Source: Cellvibrionales bacterium UBA2511
GTDB lineage: Bacteria; Pseudomonadota; Gammaproteobacteria; Pseudomonadales; Porticoccaceae
Assembly (NCBI GenBank): GCA_002341315.1
Contig: DDNV01000036.1
Span: 6,304-12,611 of the forward strand
Length of the DNA: 6,308 nt
Direction: 5' to 3'
Shown here: positions 1-6,092 of the stretch, piece by piece
Layout: each line of letters begins with the position of its first letter
Position numbering within the stretch: position 1 is the first letter of the stretch
Translations under genes and position numbers: made by a program
The notes under the pieces: model-generated
Seen by the model: the letters and a program-made list of their open reading frames with translations, nothing else
Databases searched by the model: none
What the model was told of the DNA's origin: nothing

Positions 1-471
1 CACGGTTTCCACCGGTGTCTGATCGCGTACGGCTTCCACGATACCCAGGAAGCGATCAAACACCACCACGGCCTTCACCCCGGCGTGATTGAGCTGATAG
101 TCGAGCTCCACCTCGGTATACATTGGGTTGATATTCACCACCACTAATCCGGCTTTAAAAGCACCGTAGGCCACCACCAGGTACTGAATCAGGCTGGGCA
201 TCTGAATGGCCAGACGGTCACCGGGCTTTAGCTGGGTGTGTTGCTGCAAATAGGCGGCAAACCGGGTAGAAAGGGTATCCAGCTCAGCAAAGCTTAACGT
301 GCCACCCAAGGACGTCACCGCCGGGTTATCCGGAAAGTGCGATACCGCATCCTCCAGCACATCCAGAAGTGACTGAAAATCACAGGGCGGCAACTCCGCA
401 GGCAATCCAAAGTGTTCCCACGATTTTCGTACTGCTTCGTTCACATCCATTGGCTGCTGATTCTCAGACAT
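1..471 (-). CDS. fadD: Long-chain fatty acyl-CoA ligase, N-terminal part (partial, cut by window edge)
   Basis: Acyl-CoA synthetases of the AMP-binding superfamily activate fatty acids with ATP and CoA for beta-oxidation or lipid synthesis, often at the inner face of the cytoplasmic membrane. Translation from the ATG at 471 gives 157 residues running off the left edge. The pattern is FadD-like: an N-terminal stretch with FPDNPAVTSLGGTLSFAEL, then AAYLQQHTQLKPGDRLAIQM, then KAGLVVVNINPMYTEVEL followed by a YQLNHAGVKAVVV segment. This corresponds to the first third of E. coli FadD. The P-loop-like SGTTGxPK motif and the catalytic C-terminal domain lie outside the window, so substrate range cannot be judged. 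The G-rich stretch just upstream, GGGGGTGA, is a good Shine-Dalgarno with about 6 bases of spacing. The gene is divergent from the ABC-F gene. It could be another medium- or long-chain acyl-CoA ligase paralogue; the superfamily assignment is firm, the fadD symbol less so. Confidence 0.85.
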   Translation of the reverse strand, partial: MSENQQPMDVNEAVRKSWEHFGLPAELPPCDFQSLLDVLEDAVSHFPDNPAVTSLGGTLSFAELDTLSTRFAAYLQQHTQLKPGDRLAIQMPSLIQYLVVAYGAFKAGLVVVNINPMYTEVELDYQLNHAGVKAVVVFDRFLGIVEAVRDQTPVETV

Positions 472-537
472 TGCTCACCCCCCCGGGATTGTTATGTTTT
501 TTACCGCACGGGTCATTCTGCAATGGTTTTAGCCCGA

Positions 538-554
538 TAACCAATGCTAACCAA
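538..554. repeat. Direct repeat TAACCAA with 10-base period in the fadD/ABC-F divergent region
   Basis: TAACCAA occurs at 538-544 and again at 548-554, separated by TGC, so the two copies are one helical turn apart. Read towards fadD this is TTGGTTA-GCA-TTGGTTA, about 65-85 bases before the fadD start. A same-face tandem of seven bases could be a regulator site, or it may be chance. I do not recognise it as a FadR or PsrA operator. Confidence 0.35.
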
Positions 555-581
555 ATGCCCGGCGGACGTACAACAGAACTT

Positions 582-603
582 GTGGCGGTTTGTTGACCAC
601 CAC
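582..603. promoter_or_regulatory. Imperfect inverted repeat, possible operator or hairpin
   Basis: GTGGCGGT (582-589) and ACCACCAC (596-603) are inverted copies with one mismatch (C586 against A599), around a 6-base centre TTGTTG. It sits in the divergent intergenic region, about 111 bases from the fadD start and 79 from the preferred ABC-F start, and is followed by an AT-rich stretch (604-613). Position and symmetry suit a regulator binding site. No regulator family is recognised. Confidence 0.35.
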
Positions 604-668
604 TAAATTAATTGCCAAAAGTAACCCAAACGACGCATGCCAATGCGGCTTAAAGACCACAAATCCGT

Positions 669-674
669 CATAAT
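669..674 (+). promoter_or_regulatory. Candidate -10 element for the ABC-F gene
   Basis: CATAAT matches the sigma-70 -10 consensus at five of six positions. It ends 7 bases before the ATG at 682, so a transcript starting at the usual distance would begin at or next to that codon. No good -35 hexamer is visible 16-19 bases upstream and there is no extended -10 TG, so the assignment is weak. Confidence 0.3.
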
Positions 675-681
675 GCCGGCC

Positions 682-2583
682 ATGATCATTCTGGAAAATA
701 TTACCCTGCAGCGGGGCACCAAACGGCTACTGGAAAAAACCAGCGCAACCATCCACCCGGGTCGAAAAATAGCATTGATTGGTGCCAATGGCGCTGGCAA
801 ATCGAGCCTTTTCAGCCTGCTTCTGGGGGAGTTGACAGTGGAGGAAGGCACGCTGCAGATCCCCGGTCAATGGCGCATGGCCCATATGGCACAGGAGATA
901 CAGACAACCGACCGGGCTGCGCTCGACTTTGTCATTGATGGTGACGAGACCCTGCGCAAGCTGGAGGCAGACATCGCCCGGGCCGAAACCGATCAGGCCA
1001 ACGACCGGCTGGCCAACCTGCATCAGGCACTGGACGAGATCGATGGTTATACCGCTCCGCTACGGGCGGAACAATTGCTGGAGGGGCTGGGCTTTTCTGC
1101 AGAGGAAAGAGCTTCCCCAGTGAGCCGTTTTTCAGGTGGCTGGCGGATTCGCCTGAATCTGGCCAGAGCATTGATGTGCCCATCCGATTTTCTGATGCTA
1201 GACGAGCCTACCAACCACCTGGATATGGATACGACTCTCTGGTTGGAACGATGGCTGCAGAATTACCCGGGTACCGTTTTGTTGATTTCCCACGATCGGG
1301 ATTTTATCGACAACGTCTGCGAAGAAATTTTTCATATCGAACACGCCAGCCTGCTCAGCTACCGCGGCAACTACTCGGCATTTGAGCGCCAGCGCAGCGA
1401 GCGACTCACCCAACAGCAGGCTGTTTATGAAAAGCAGCAACGCCGTATCGGAGAAATCAATCGATTCGTCGCTCGCTTCAGGGCTCAGGCCACCAAGGCC
1501 CGACAGGCCCAGAGCCGCCTGAAGGAACTGGAGCGAATGGCAACCGTCGCGCCCGCGCATATTGATTCACCGTTCGACTTTGAATTTTTCCCACCGGAAC
1601 GAATCAGCGATCCGCTGCTATCACTCAGTAAAACTGTGGCGGGTTATCCCGACAAACCTATCCTCAGCGAAGTCAACCTGACCTTGCATCCGGGTAGCCG
1701 AATCGCACTGCTCGGCGCCAACGGCGCCGGCAAATCGACGCTGATTAAAACCCTGGCCGGTGATTTACGGCCTCTCGGTGGTGAGCGCGTTGCGGGGGAA
1801 CACCTCTCCATCGGCTATTTCACCCAACACCAACTCGATGCTCTCGATATATCCGCCAGTCCCCTGCTGCATTTACAGCGACTGACGCCGAGCGCCACTG
1901 AACAAAGCATGCGCAATTTTCTGGGTCGCTTTGATTTCCGTGGCGACATGGCACTGGATGTGATCGAGCATTTCTCAGGTGGTGAAAAGGCACGACTGGC
2001 TCTGGCGATCATCGTCTGGCTAAAGCCCAACCTGCTGTTACTCGACGAACCCACCAACCACCTGGATCTCGAAATGCGCCATGCGCTGACCATGGCGTTA
2101 CAGGACTTTGCCGGTGCTGTGGTACTGATTTCCCATGATCGGCATTTGATCCGGAATACCGTTGATGACCTATTGCTGGTAAACGCTGAGGAAGTGGCGC
2201 CTTTTGCTGGCGACCTCGACAGCTACACCCACTGGCTACTGTCACATTTGCGCGACAAAGGCGAACAAACATCCTCCGCACCCGGGCCTGCTATACAGCG
2301 CAAACAGCAACGCCGTGAAGGGGCTGAAATCCGGCAACAGCTGCGTCCGCTCAAGAAGGCCCTGAGTGAAGCAGAAATGCGCATGAACAAGCTGGATGTG
2401 GCGGTCAATGATGTTGAAAATCGTCTTGCCGACCCGGCAATTTATCAACCCGAGCACAAAGAGGCGCTGCAGTCACTGCTGTTTGAACAGAGTCAGCTCA
2501 AACAGCAGCGAGAGGCAGTTGAAATTCAATGGCTGGAACTGGCCGAGCAGCTGGAAACACTTGAAGTCGCTTTGACTCTCTAG
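682..2583 (+). CDS. yheS: ABC-F family ATPase, YheS-like
   Basis: ABC-F proteins are soluble twin-ATPase proteins that bind the ribosome E site and influence stalled or difficult translation; they have no membrane domain. The 633-residue product has two ABC cassettes: Walker A GANGAGKSS at 34-42, signature FSGGW at 150-154, Walker B LDEPTNHLD at 173-181; then GANGAGKST at 345-353, FSGGEKARL from 431, and LDEPTNHLD at 454-462. Between them is the charged coiled linker (FRAQATKARQAQSRLKEL) typical of ABC-F. The last 90 or so residues form a second Lys/Glu/Gln-rich coiled coil, as in E. coli YheS (637 aa). The start is set at 682 because MIILENITLQRG aligns with the YheS N-terminus; an in-frame ATG at 637 would add 15 unlikely residues. 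No Shine-Dalgarno precedes either. The stop overlaps the stop of the convergent gene. Uup, EttA and YbiT paralogues fit less well in the linker and C-terminus. Confidence 0.9.
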   Translation: MIILENITLQRGTKRLLEKTSATIHPGRKIALIGANGAGKSSLFSLLLGELTVEEGTLQIPGQWRMAHMAQEIQTTDRAALDFVIDGDETLRKLEADIARAETDQANDRLANLHQALDEIDGYTAPLRAEQLLEGLGFSAEERASPVSRFSGGWRIRLNLARALMCPSDFLMLDEPTNHLDMDTTLWLERWLQNYPGTVLLISHDRDFIDNVCEEIFHIEHASLLSYRGNYSAFERQRSERLTQQQAVYEKQQRRIGEINRFVARFRAQATKARQAQSRLKELERMATVAPAHIDSPFDFEFFPPERISDPLLSLSKTVAGYPDKPILSEVNLTLHPGSRIALLGANGAGKSTLIKTLAGDLRPLGGERVAGEHLSIGYFTQHQLDALDISASPLLHLQRLTPSATEQSMRNFLGRFDFRGDMALDVIEHFSGGEKARLALAIIVWLKPNLLLLDEPTNHLDLEMRHALTMALQDFAGAVVLISHDRHLIRNTVDDLLLVNAEEVAPFAGDLDSYTHWLLSHLRDKGEQTSSAPGPAIQRKQQRREGAEIRQQLRPLKKALSEAEMRMNKLDVAVNDVENRLADPAIYQPEHKEALQSLLFEQSQLKQQREAVEIQWLELAEQLETLEVALTL

Positions 2584-2951
2584 GAATTCACTTCGTGGTC
2601 TGCAGTCCTGGAGGATCGAACAAACTGACCGGCAATCAGCTGCCCACCAGTATAAACCAGCAATGCTGCAAAAAAGCAGACGAAGATGGGCAGCGCGCCA
2701 CGCAAATAACCCTGATCCGAAGCACTCGTTAGCCCCTCATACAAGCTGACAAACCAGGCCGGGGCCAGATAGTGGAGGTCGGGGTAGGCCTTGATAGGCA
2801 CCAGTAAAGTGGCACTGATCAACAGCAGCAGCACATTGCGAAAATGCCTACCGGGTAACAGCTCGCGGAACCGCCATAAAAACAGCAACACCAGCCCACT
2901 ACCGACATAATAGGCGACCAGTCCCCAAAGATAGTTTTCGTCTGAATACAT
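2580..2951 (-). CDS. Small integral membrane protein of unknown function
   Basis: I do not recognise this 123-residue product. It has three hydrophobic segments: about residues 8-26 (LWGLVAYYVGSGLVLLFLW), 38-53 (RNVLLLLISATLLVPI) and 86-108 (ending VYTGGQLIAG). Between the second and third lies a conserved-looking segment YPDLHYLAPAWFVSLYEGL that may be a re-entrant or amphipathic region. The C-terminus is short and polar (RSSRTADHEVNS). There is no cleavable signal peptide pattern; the first segment is probably a signal anchor. An excellent ribosome site (AAAGGAG, 7 bases from the ATG) supports the start and the reality of the gene. It lies 167 bases downstream of ycgN with a possible promoter of its own, and its stop codon shares the CTAG at 2580-2583 with the convergent ABC-F gene. 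Function is unknown. Confidence 0.8.
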   Translation of the reverse strand: MYSDENYLWGLVAYYVGSGLVLLFLWRFRELLPGRHFRNVLLLLISATLLVPIKAYPDLHYLAPAWFVSLYEGLTSASDQGYLRGALPIFVCFFAALLVYTGGQLIAGQFVRSSRTADHEVNS

Positions 2952-2958
2952 AAATACG

Positions 2959-2965
2959 CTCCTTT
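2959..2965 (-). promoter_or_regulatory. Ribosome binding site of the membrane protein gene
   Basis: On the minus strand this reads AAAGGAG, a near-perfect Shine-Dalgarno, 7 bases before the ATG at 2951. It is the strongest ribosome site in the window and fixes the start of the otherwise unrecognised gene. Confidence 0.75.
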
Positions 2966-3002
2966 CCCTTTGATACGTCCGTTATTCAATCCGTGACCGG
3001 CG

Positions 3003-3008
3003 AGTATA
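3003..3008 (-). promoter_or_regulatory. Candidate -10 element for the membrane protein gene
   Basis: On the minus strand the hexamer is TATACT (five of six against TATAAT), within GGTTATACTCGCC. Initiation would fall near 2996, giving a leader of about 45 bases. The region 17 bases upstream has no good -35 hexamer, so an activator or chance are alternatives. Confidence 0.35.
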
Positions 3009-3046
3009 ACCTAATGGTGATGATTGCCCGAGATGTTTTGACTCAC

Positions 3047-3063
3047 CCTCTGAAAAGCAGAGG
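3047..3063. repeat. Perfect 6-bp inverted repeat downstream of ycgN
   Basis: CCTCTG (3047-3052) and CAGAGG (3058-3063) pair around a 5-base loop. On the minus strand it lies about 55 bases after the ycgN stop. No run of T follows on either strand, so it is not a canonical intrinsic terminator; it could be a weak RNA 3'-end hairpin. Confidence 0.35.
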
Positions 3064-3118
3064 CCGCCACTAAAAACCAGTTGGCAGAAGATGTCAAAGA
3101 GAACTCAAGAAAACCGGA

Positions 3119-3565
3119 TCAACTGCTCACCCAGTGGATCACATGGTCCTCCATATCCTGCTCTGCTACGGAAAATTCTTCAACCACCCTGCCCCGGACT
3201 GAAATGCCTGCCCGGTGTACTGATTCAGGATCGCCGGAAACCAGCGGATGCCAGGCTTTCAATCGGCGGCCAGCAGCCAGTAGGCGATAAGCGCAGGTAT
3301 CTGGCAACCAGTGGAATTGATCTATTTTTTCGGGTGACAGGGCCAGACAATCCGGCACTTTTGCCAACCGATGCCGGTAATCGACGCAACGGCAGCTGGT
3401 CTGGTCGAGCAACTGACAGGCAACATCCGTATAAAAGATATCGCCATTCTCCTCATCTTCGAGCTTGTGCAGACAACACCGGGCGCAACCATCACAGAGC
3501 TGCTCCCATTCATCGCGACTCATTTCTGCCAGAGATTTTTCTTCCCAAAAAGGTTTTTTACTCAA
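3119..3565 (-). CDS. ycgN: YcgN family protein with CxxCxxCC cluster (putative Zn/Fe-binding)
   Basis: The product is 148 residues, matching E. coli YcgN (about 153). It opens SKKPFWEEKSLAEMSRDEWE and continues with LCDGCARCCLHKLEDE, the hallmark of the UPF0260/CxxCxxCC family, whose biochemical role is not established but is thought to be metal binding. Cysteines are at 24, 27, 30, 31, 50, 58, 60, 73 and 91, with a WLPDTCAYRLL segment near 86-96 also seen in the family. The start is TTG at 3565: the codon immediately upstream in frame is TGA, and the first in-frame ATG (codon 15) would remove the conserved PFW start. An AAGGG sequence about 8 bases upstream serves as ribosome site. The gene begins 11 bases after the ycgL stop, in an operon with rnd and ycgL. 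Cytoplasmic, no signal peptide. Confidence 0.92.
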   Translation of the reverse strand: MSKKPFWEEKSLAEMSRDEWEQLCDGCARCCLHKLEDEENGDIFYTDVACQLLDQTSCRCVDYRHRLAKVPDCLALSPEKIDQFHWLPDTCAYRLLAAGRRLKAWHPLVSGDPESVHRAGISVRGRVVEEFSVAEQDMEDHVIHWVSS

Positions 3566-3576
3566 TCACTTACCCT

Positions 3577-3861
3577 TTAAAGCTTATCGTTTTTATTACG
3601 CAATTCCTGCATATACGCCTCGGGACTTGGTGGCAACTGCAGGTAATAACCCTGCTCTCTGATCGCTTCGAGCACCTTGGCGACATCGGCTCTGGCCAGC
3701 TTTTTATCCAAAGACAGTGCCAGGGTCATTGCCAGTTTGGGTTTGCCGAATCGCTGTAACAACGGCTCAGGGATTCGGTCCAGATCCTCCTGATGATCGA
3801 CATAGAGATACATGGCTTCATTTTTCGAGCTGCGATAGATTTTGCAGATTTGTTTACTCAT
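3577..3861 (-). CDS. ycgL: YcgL domain protein
   Basis: A 94-residue small soluble protein of the YcgL family, conserved in gammaproteobacteria; its function is unknown to me. Diagnostic stretches are CKIYRSSKNEAMYLYVD at 6-22, RIPEPLLQRFGKPKLAM at 29-45 and the signature EQGYYLQLPPSPE at 69-81. The E. coli protein ends in a similar region after QGYYLQLPPPPE. The preferred start is the ATG at 3861, directly before SKQICKIYRSSK. An upstream in-frame ATG at 3906 would add 15 residues (MLKSVVFCHPGRVSS) that do not resemble the family. With the 3861 start the gene overlaps the end of rnd by 8 bases (ATGAGTAA), which suggests translational coupling to RNase D; a weak CAGGGCGAG lies 8 bases upstream of the ATG. 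ycgN follows after 11 bases. Confidence 0.9.
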   Translation of the reverse strand: MSKQICKIYRSSKNEAMYLYVDHQEDLDRIPEPLLQRFGKPKLAMTLALSLDKKLARADVAKVLEAIREQGYYLQLPPSPEAYMQELRNKNDKL

Positions 3862-5026
3862 TGACGATACTCGCCCTGGATGACAAAAGACGACAGACTT
3901 CAGCAAGAAGCACCTGTCCGATCAGGTCATAGCGCCAGCCTTCCCGCAATGCAGCGGAGAGGACGGGCTTGCCGGTATCGACCGCCGAACGCACCAACTC
4001 TTCGATATCGCGCTTTCTGACCAGCATTTCAACCGACAGGTTCCGGGATTCTGCGCATTCGCTGGCCACCGCCTTAAGTTCCTTCGCCATATCCCGGGCC
4101 GCTTTTGGCAAAGGCGCATCCAGCGGCGGCAACGGCCTGGGATTTGATACATGATCGCTCTGCGCCCGATGAATCAGTGACAGAAGATCGTCACCATAAC
4201 GGCGTAAAAAACCCGGGAAAATGCCTTCGATACCGGCCAGTGACTGCTTGTTGGCCGGTTGCGCGATGGCGATATCCAGCAGGGTCCGATCAGCTATCAG
4301 GCGGTTGCGCGGACGATTGCGCTGCCGCGCCTCGACTTCCCGCCACTGGCAAATTGCCTGCAATACCTGCAGTGCTTTCGCTTCCAACTTCCAGGCACCC
4401 TTAACCTTGCGATAATAGTCTGCCGTGTCATCGGTCTGAAGCGAACGATCGACCAATGTCGTCATTTCCTCGTCCATCCATGCCGTCCGATCGAGTTTTT
4501 CCAGCGCCGCCACCAACAAATGATAAACAGGCAGCAGGAAATAGACATCGGACGCCGCATAACCCAGTTGCGCCTCACTGAGAGGCCGCTGCAGCCAGTC
4601 TGAGCGGGTCTCGCCCTTGGGCACGTGATGACCCAACAGGTCATCCACCAAAGCGGCATAGCCCCGGGAGAACCCGAAACCGGACAATGCCGCCGCAATC
4701 TGGGTATCAAACAGCGGTTGAGGCAGAGTACCCATCACATGCTGCAGCACCTCCAGATCCTCAGAACAGGAGTGGAATACCTTGATAATTGCCGGGTTTT
4801 TAAAAACGCTGCCCAGCTCATCGAGTGAATCCAGTGCCACGGGATCAATAAGCCAGCATTGCTGCCCGTCAAATATCTGGATCAAACCCAGTATCGGGTA
4901 AAACGTATCGGTTCGCATAAACTCGGTGTCAACGGCCAGCACATCGGATTCATGCAGCACTTCGACGCAGTGGCTCAAAGCGGCACTGTCAGCCACCAGA
5001 ATCGGTGACGGCATTTGTTCAGACAT
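3854..5026 (-). CDS. rnd: Ribonuclease D
   Basis: RNase D is a cytoplasmic 3'-5' exoribonuclease that trims the 3' ends of tRNA precursors and some other stable RNAs. The 390-residue product (E. coli Rnd is about 375) shows the full DEDDy catalytic set: Exo I DTEFMR with D33 and E35, Exo II FHSCSEDLEVL with D90, and Exo III YAASDVYFLL with Y156 and D160, all shifted by five residues from the E. coli positions. A first HRDC domain spans about 210-290 (EAKALQVLQAICQWREVEAR, then RNRLIADRTLLDIA), and a more diverged second one about 310-385, ending in GWRYDLIGQVLLAEV. The ATG at 5026 is preceded by GGGAAG at 5 bases. The gene starts 57 bases after recR and overlaps ycgL by 8 bases. All key residues are present, so it should be active. 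Confidence 0.96.
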   Translation of the reverse strand: MSEQMPSPILVADSAALSHCVEVLHESDVLAVDTEFMRTDTFYPILGLIQIFDGQQCWLIDPVALDSLDELGSVFKNPAIIKVFHSCSEDLEVLQHVMGTLPQPLFDTQIAAALSGFGFSRGYAALVDDLLGHHVPKGETRSDWLQRPLSEAQLGYAASDVYFLLPVYHLLVAALEKLDRTAWMDEEMTTLVDRSLQTDDTADYYRKVKGAWKLEAKALQVLQAICQWREVEARQRNRPRNRLIADRTLLDIAIAQPANKQSLAGIEGIFPGFLRRYGDDLLSLIHRAQSDHVSNPRPLPPLDAPLPKAARDMAKELKAVASECAESRNLSVEMLVRKRDIEELVRSAVDTGKPVLSAALREGWRYDLIGQVLLAEVCRLLSSRASIVNE

Positions 5027-5083
5027 CAGTGCTTCCCGTTACAAAGGTCATTAAGAAATCTGCGGCATGAATTGGCAGACCCA

Positions 5084-5677
5084 CTATAGTTGTTTGCGGC
5101 TGGTAAAGGCATGCGACAGAGTTCCGCCATCCACATATTCAAGCTCGCCACCCATTGGCACCCCGTGGGCGATACGACTCACGGTCACATTGAGCATTCT
5201 GGCTCTTTCACTGATGTAATGGGCCGTGGTTTCGCCCTCGACGGTGAGATTCGTGGCCAGAATCAACTCATTGATCTCTTCTTCGGCCAACCGGGACATC
5301 AGATGATCGACACCGATGGCATCCGGCCCAATACCATCAATCGGCGAAAGATGGCCCAGCAGGACAAAATAACGCCCCCGATAGCTGCCACTGTGCTCAA
5401 TAGCAAACATATCGGCCGGTGTTTCCACCACGCATAACTGATGGATGTCGCGACGCCCGTTACTGCATATTTCACACAGGTCGGCTTCCGTCAACGTCCG
5501 GCACATCCGGCAACGCCGCACGTGCTCAGCAGCCTGATTCAGCGCACTGGAAAGACGAACGGCGCCATCGCGGTTGCGCTCCAGCAGCTGCAGCGCCATT
5601 CGCTGGGCGGACTTTGGGCCAACACCGGGCAGACAGCGCAAGGCATCAATCAATTCGTCTATCAAAGGGCTGAACAC
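5084..5677 (-). CDS. recR: Recombination mediator protein RecR
   Basis: RecR acts with RecO, and RecF in some settings, to load RecA onto SSB-coated single-stranded DNA in gap repair; it forms a ring-like clamp. The 197-residue product (E. coli about 201) has the N-terminal helix-hairpin-helix [16 protein letters not shown] at 14-29, the four-cysteine zinc finger C56, C59, C68, C71, then a Toprim domain from about residue 80 ([12 protein letters not shown]) to about 175, and the C-terminal [20 protein letters not shown]. The start is GTG at 5677: an in-frame TGA lies 27 bases upstream, no other usable start occurs between, and GGAAAC sits at a reasonable distance. The residue after TN in the Toprim ATNLTVEGE stretch is Leu, whereas I recall Pro in E. 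coli. The gene follows ybaB by 80 bases, in the classic dnaX-ybaB-recR order. Confidence 0.96.
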   Translation of the reverse strand: MFSPLIDELIDALRCLPGVGPKSAQRMALQLLERNRDGAVRLSSALNQAAEHVRRCRMCRTLTEADLCEICSNGRRDIHQLCVVETPADMFAIEHSGSYRGRYFVLLGHLSPIDGIGPDAIGVDHLMSRLAEEEINELILATNLTVEGETTAHYISERARMLNVTVSRIAHGVPMGGELEYVDGGTLSHAFTSRKQL

Positions 5678-5738
5678 AGTCTGTTTCCAATCTCTCGGGA
5701 ATCATTCGAACACACCCTTCATCAAGGCGCGCCCTGTC

Positions 5739-5753
5739 TTGCTATCTGAGCAA
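5739..5753. repeat. Short inverted repeat after ybaB
   Basis: TTGCT (5739-5743) and AGCAA (5749-5753) pair around a 5-base loop, starting 4 bases past the ybaB stop on the minus strand. No T-run follows, so readthrough into recR is expected; at most it is a weak hairpin in the ybaB-recR spacer. Confidence 0.25.
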
Positions 5754-5757
5754 CGGC

Positions 5758-6075
5758 TCAAAAAGGCATCTGGAAACCCGGCGGCATCTGCATGCCACCG
5801 GTGAGTTTTTCCATCTGTTTGCGCTGGTCTTCCTCGACCTTTCTGACGGCATCGTTGACAGCCGCTGCCAGCAGATCTTCCAGGAAGCCTTTTTCTTCAG
5901 TGAGCAGGGATGGATCCAGATTGACCTTGCGCACATCGTGGCGACCATTCATCACCACCTGTACCAGACCGGCACCCGCTTCCCCGGTGACCTCTGTTTT
6001 GGCCGCCTCGGCCTGCAGTTGCTGCATCTTTGTTTGCATGTCTTGAGCTTGCTTCATCAATTCATTTATATTCAT
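5758..6075 (-). CDS. ybaB: Nucleoid-associated protein YbaB/EbfC
   Basis: YbaB/EbfC proteins are small dimeric DNA-binding proteins with a tweezer-like shape that coat and shape the nucleoid and may modulate gene expression. The 105-residue product opens with a glutamine- and methionine-rich coiled region [20 protein letters not shown], then [20 protein letters not shown], then [20 protein letters not shown] and a helix with [18 protein letters not shown], ending in the family tail [14 protein letters not shown]. coli YbaB is 109 residues; here the N-terminal leader is a few residues shorter (MNINE). ATG at 6075 follows a weak GGTAA. It starts 17 bases after the dnaX stop and precedes recR, an order shared widely among gammaproteobacteria. 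Confidence 0.96.
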   Translation of the reverse strand: MNINELMKQAQDMQTKMQQLQAEAAKTEVTGEAGAGLVQVVMNGRHDVRKVNLDPSLLTEEKGFLEDLLAAAVNDAVRKVEEDQRKQMEKLTGGMQMPPGFQMPF

Positions 6076-6092
6076 ATAGTTACCGATATTAA

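Noticed and set aside
369..596. 75-codon plus-strand frame over the fadD start and the divergent region
   Set aside because: Overlaps the fadD N-terminus antisense; the product shows no family features.
637..681. Upstream ATG start for the ABC-F gene
   Set aside because: It would add 15 residues not resembling the YheS N-terminus; the ATG at 682 aligns with the family start.
1198..1560. 120-codon open frame antisense to the ABC-F gene
   Set aside because: Fully inside a well-supported coding sequence and no recognisable domain or ribosome site.
3047..3063. Hairpin as an intrinsic terminator for ycgN
   Set aside because: The 6-bp stem is not followed by a T-run on either strand.
3091..3759. 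222-codon open frame on the plus strand across ycgN and ycgL
   Set aside because: It is antisense to two recognised family genes, has low-complexity Pro/Arg-rich composition typical of a shadow frame, and no ribosome site.
3862..3906. Upstream ATG start for ycgL
   Set aside because: It would put 15 unrelated residues before the conserved start and overlap rnd by more than 50 bases.
5083..5088. TATAGT on the minus strand at the recR stop as the -10 of an rnd promoter
   Set aside because: No -35 hexamer at acceptable spacing; the bases are part of the recR CTA-TAG ending.
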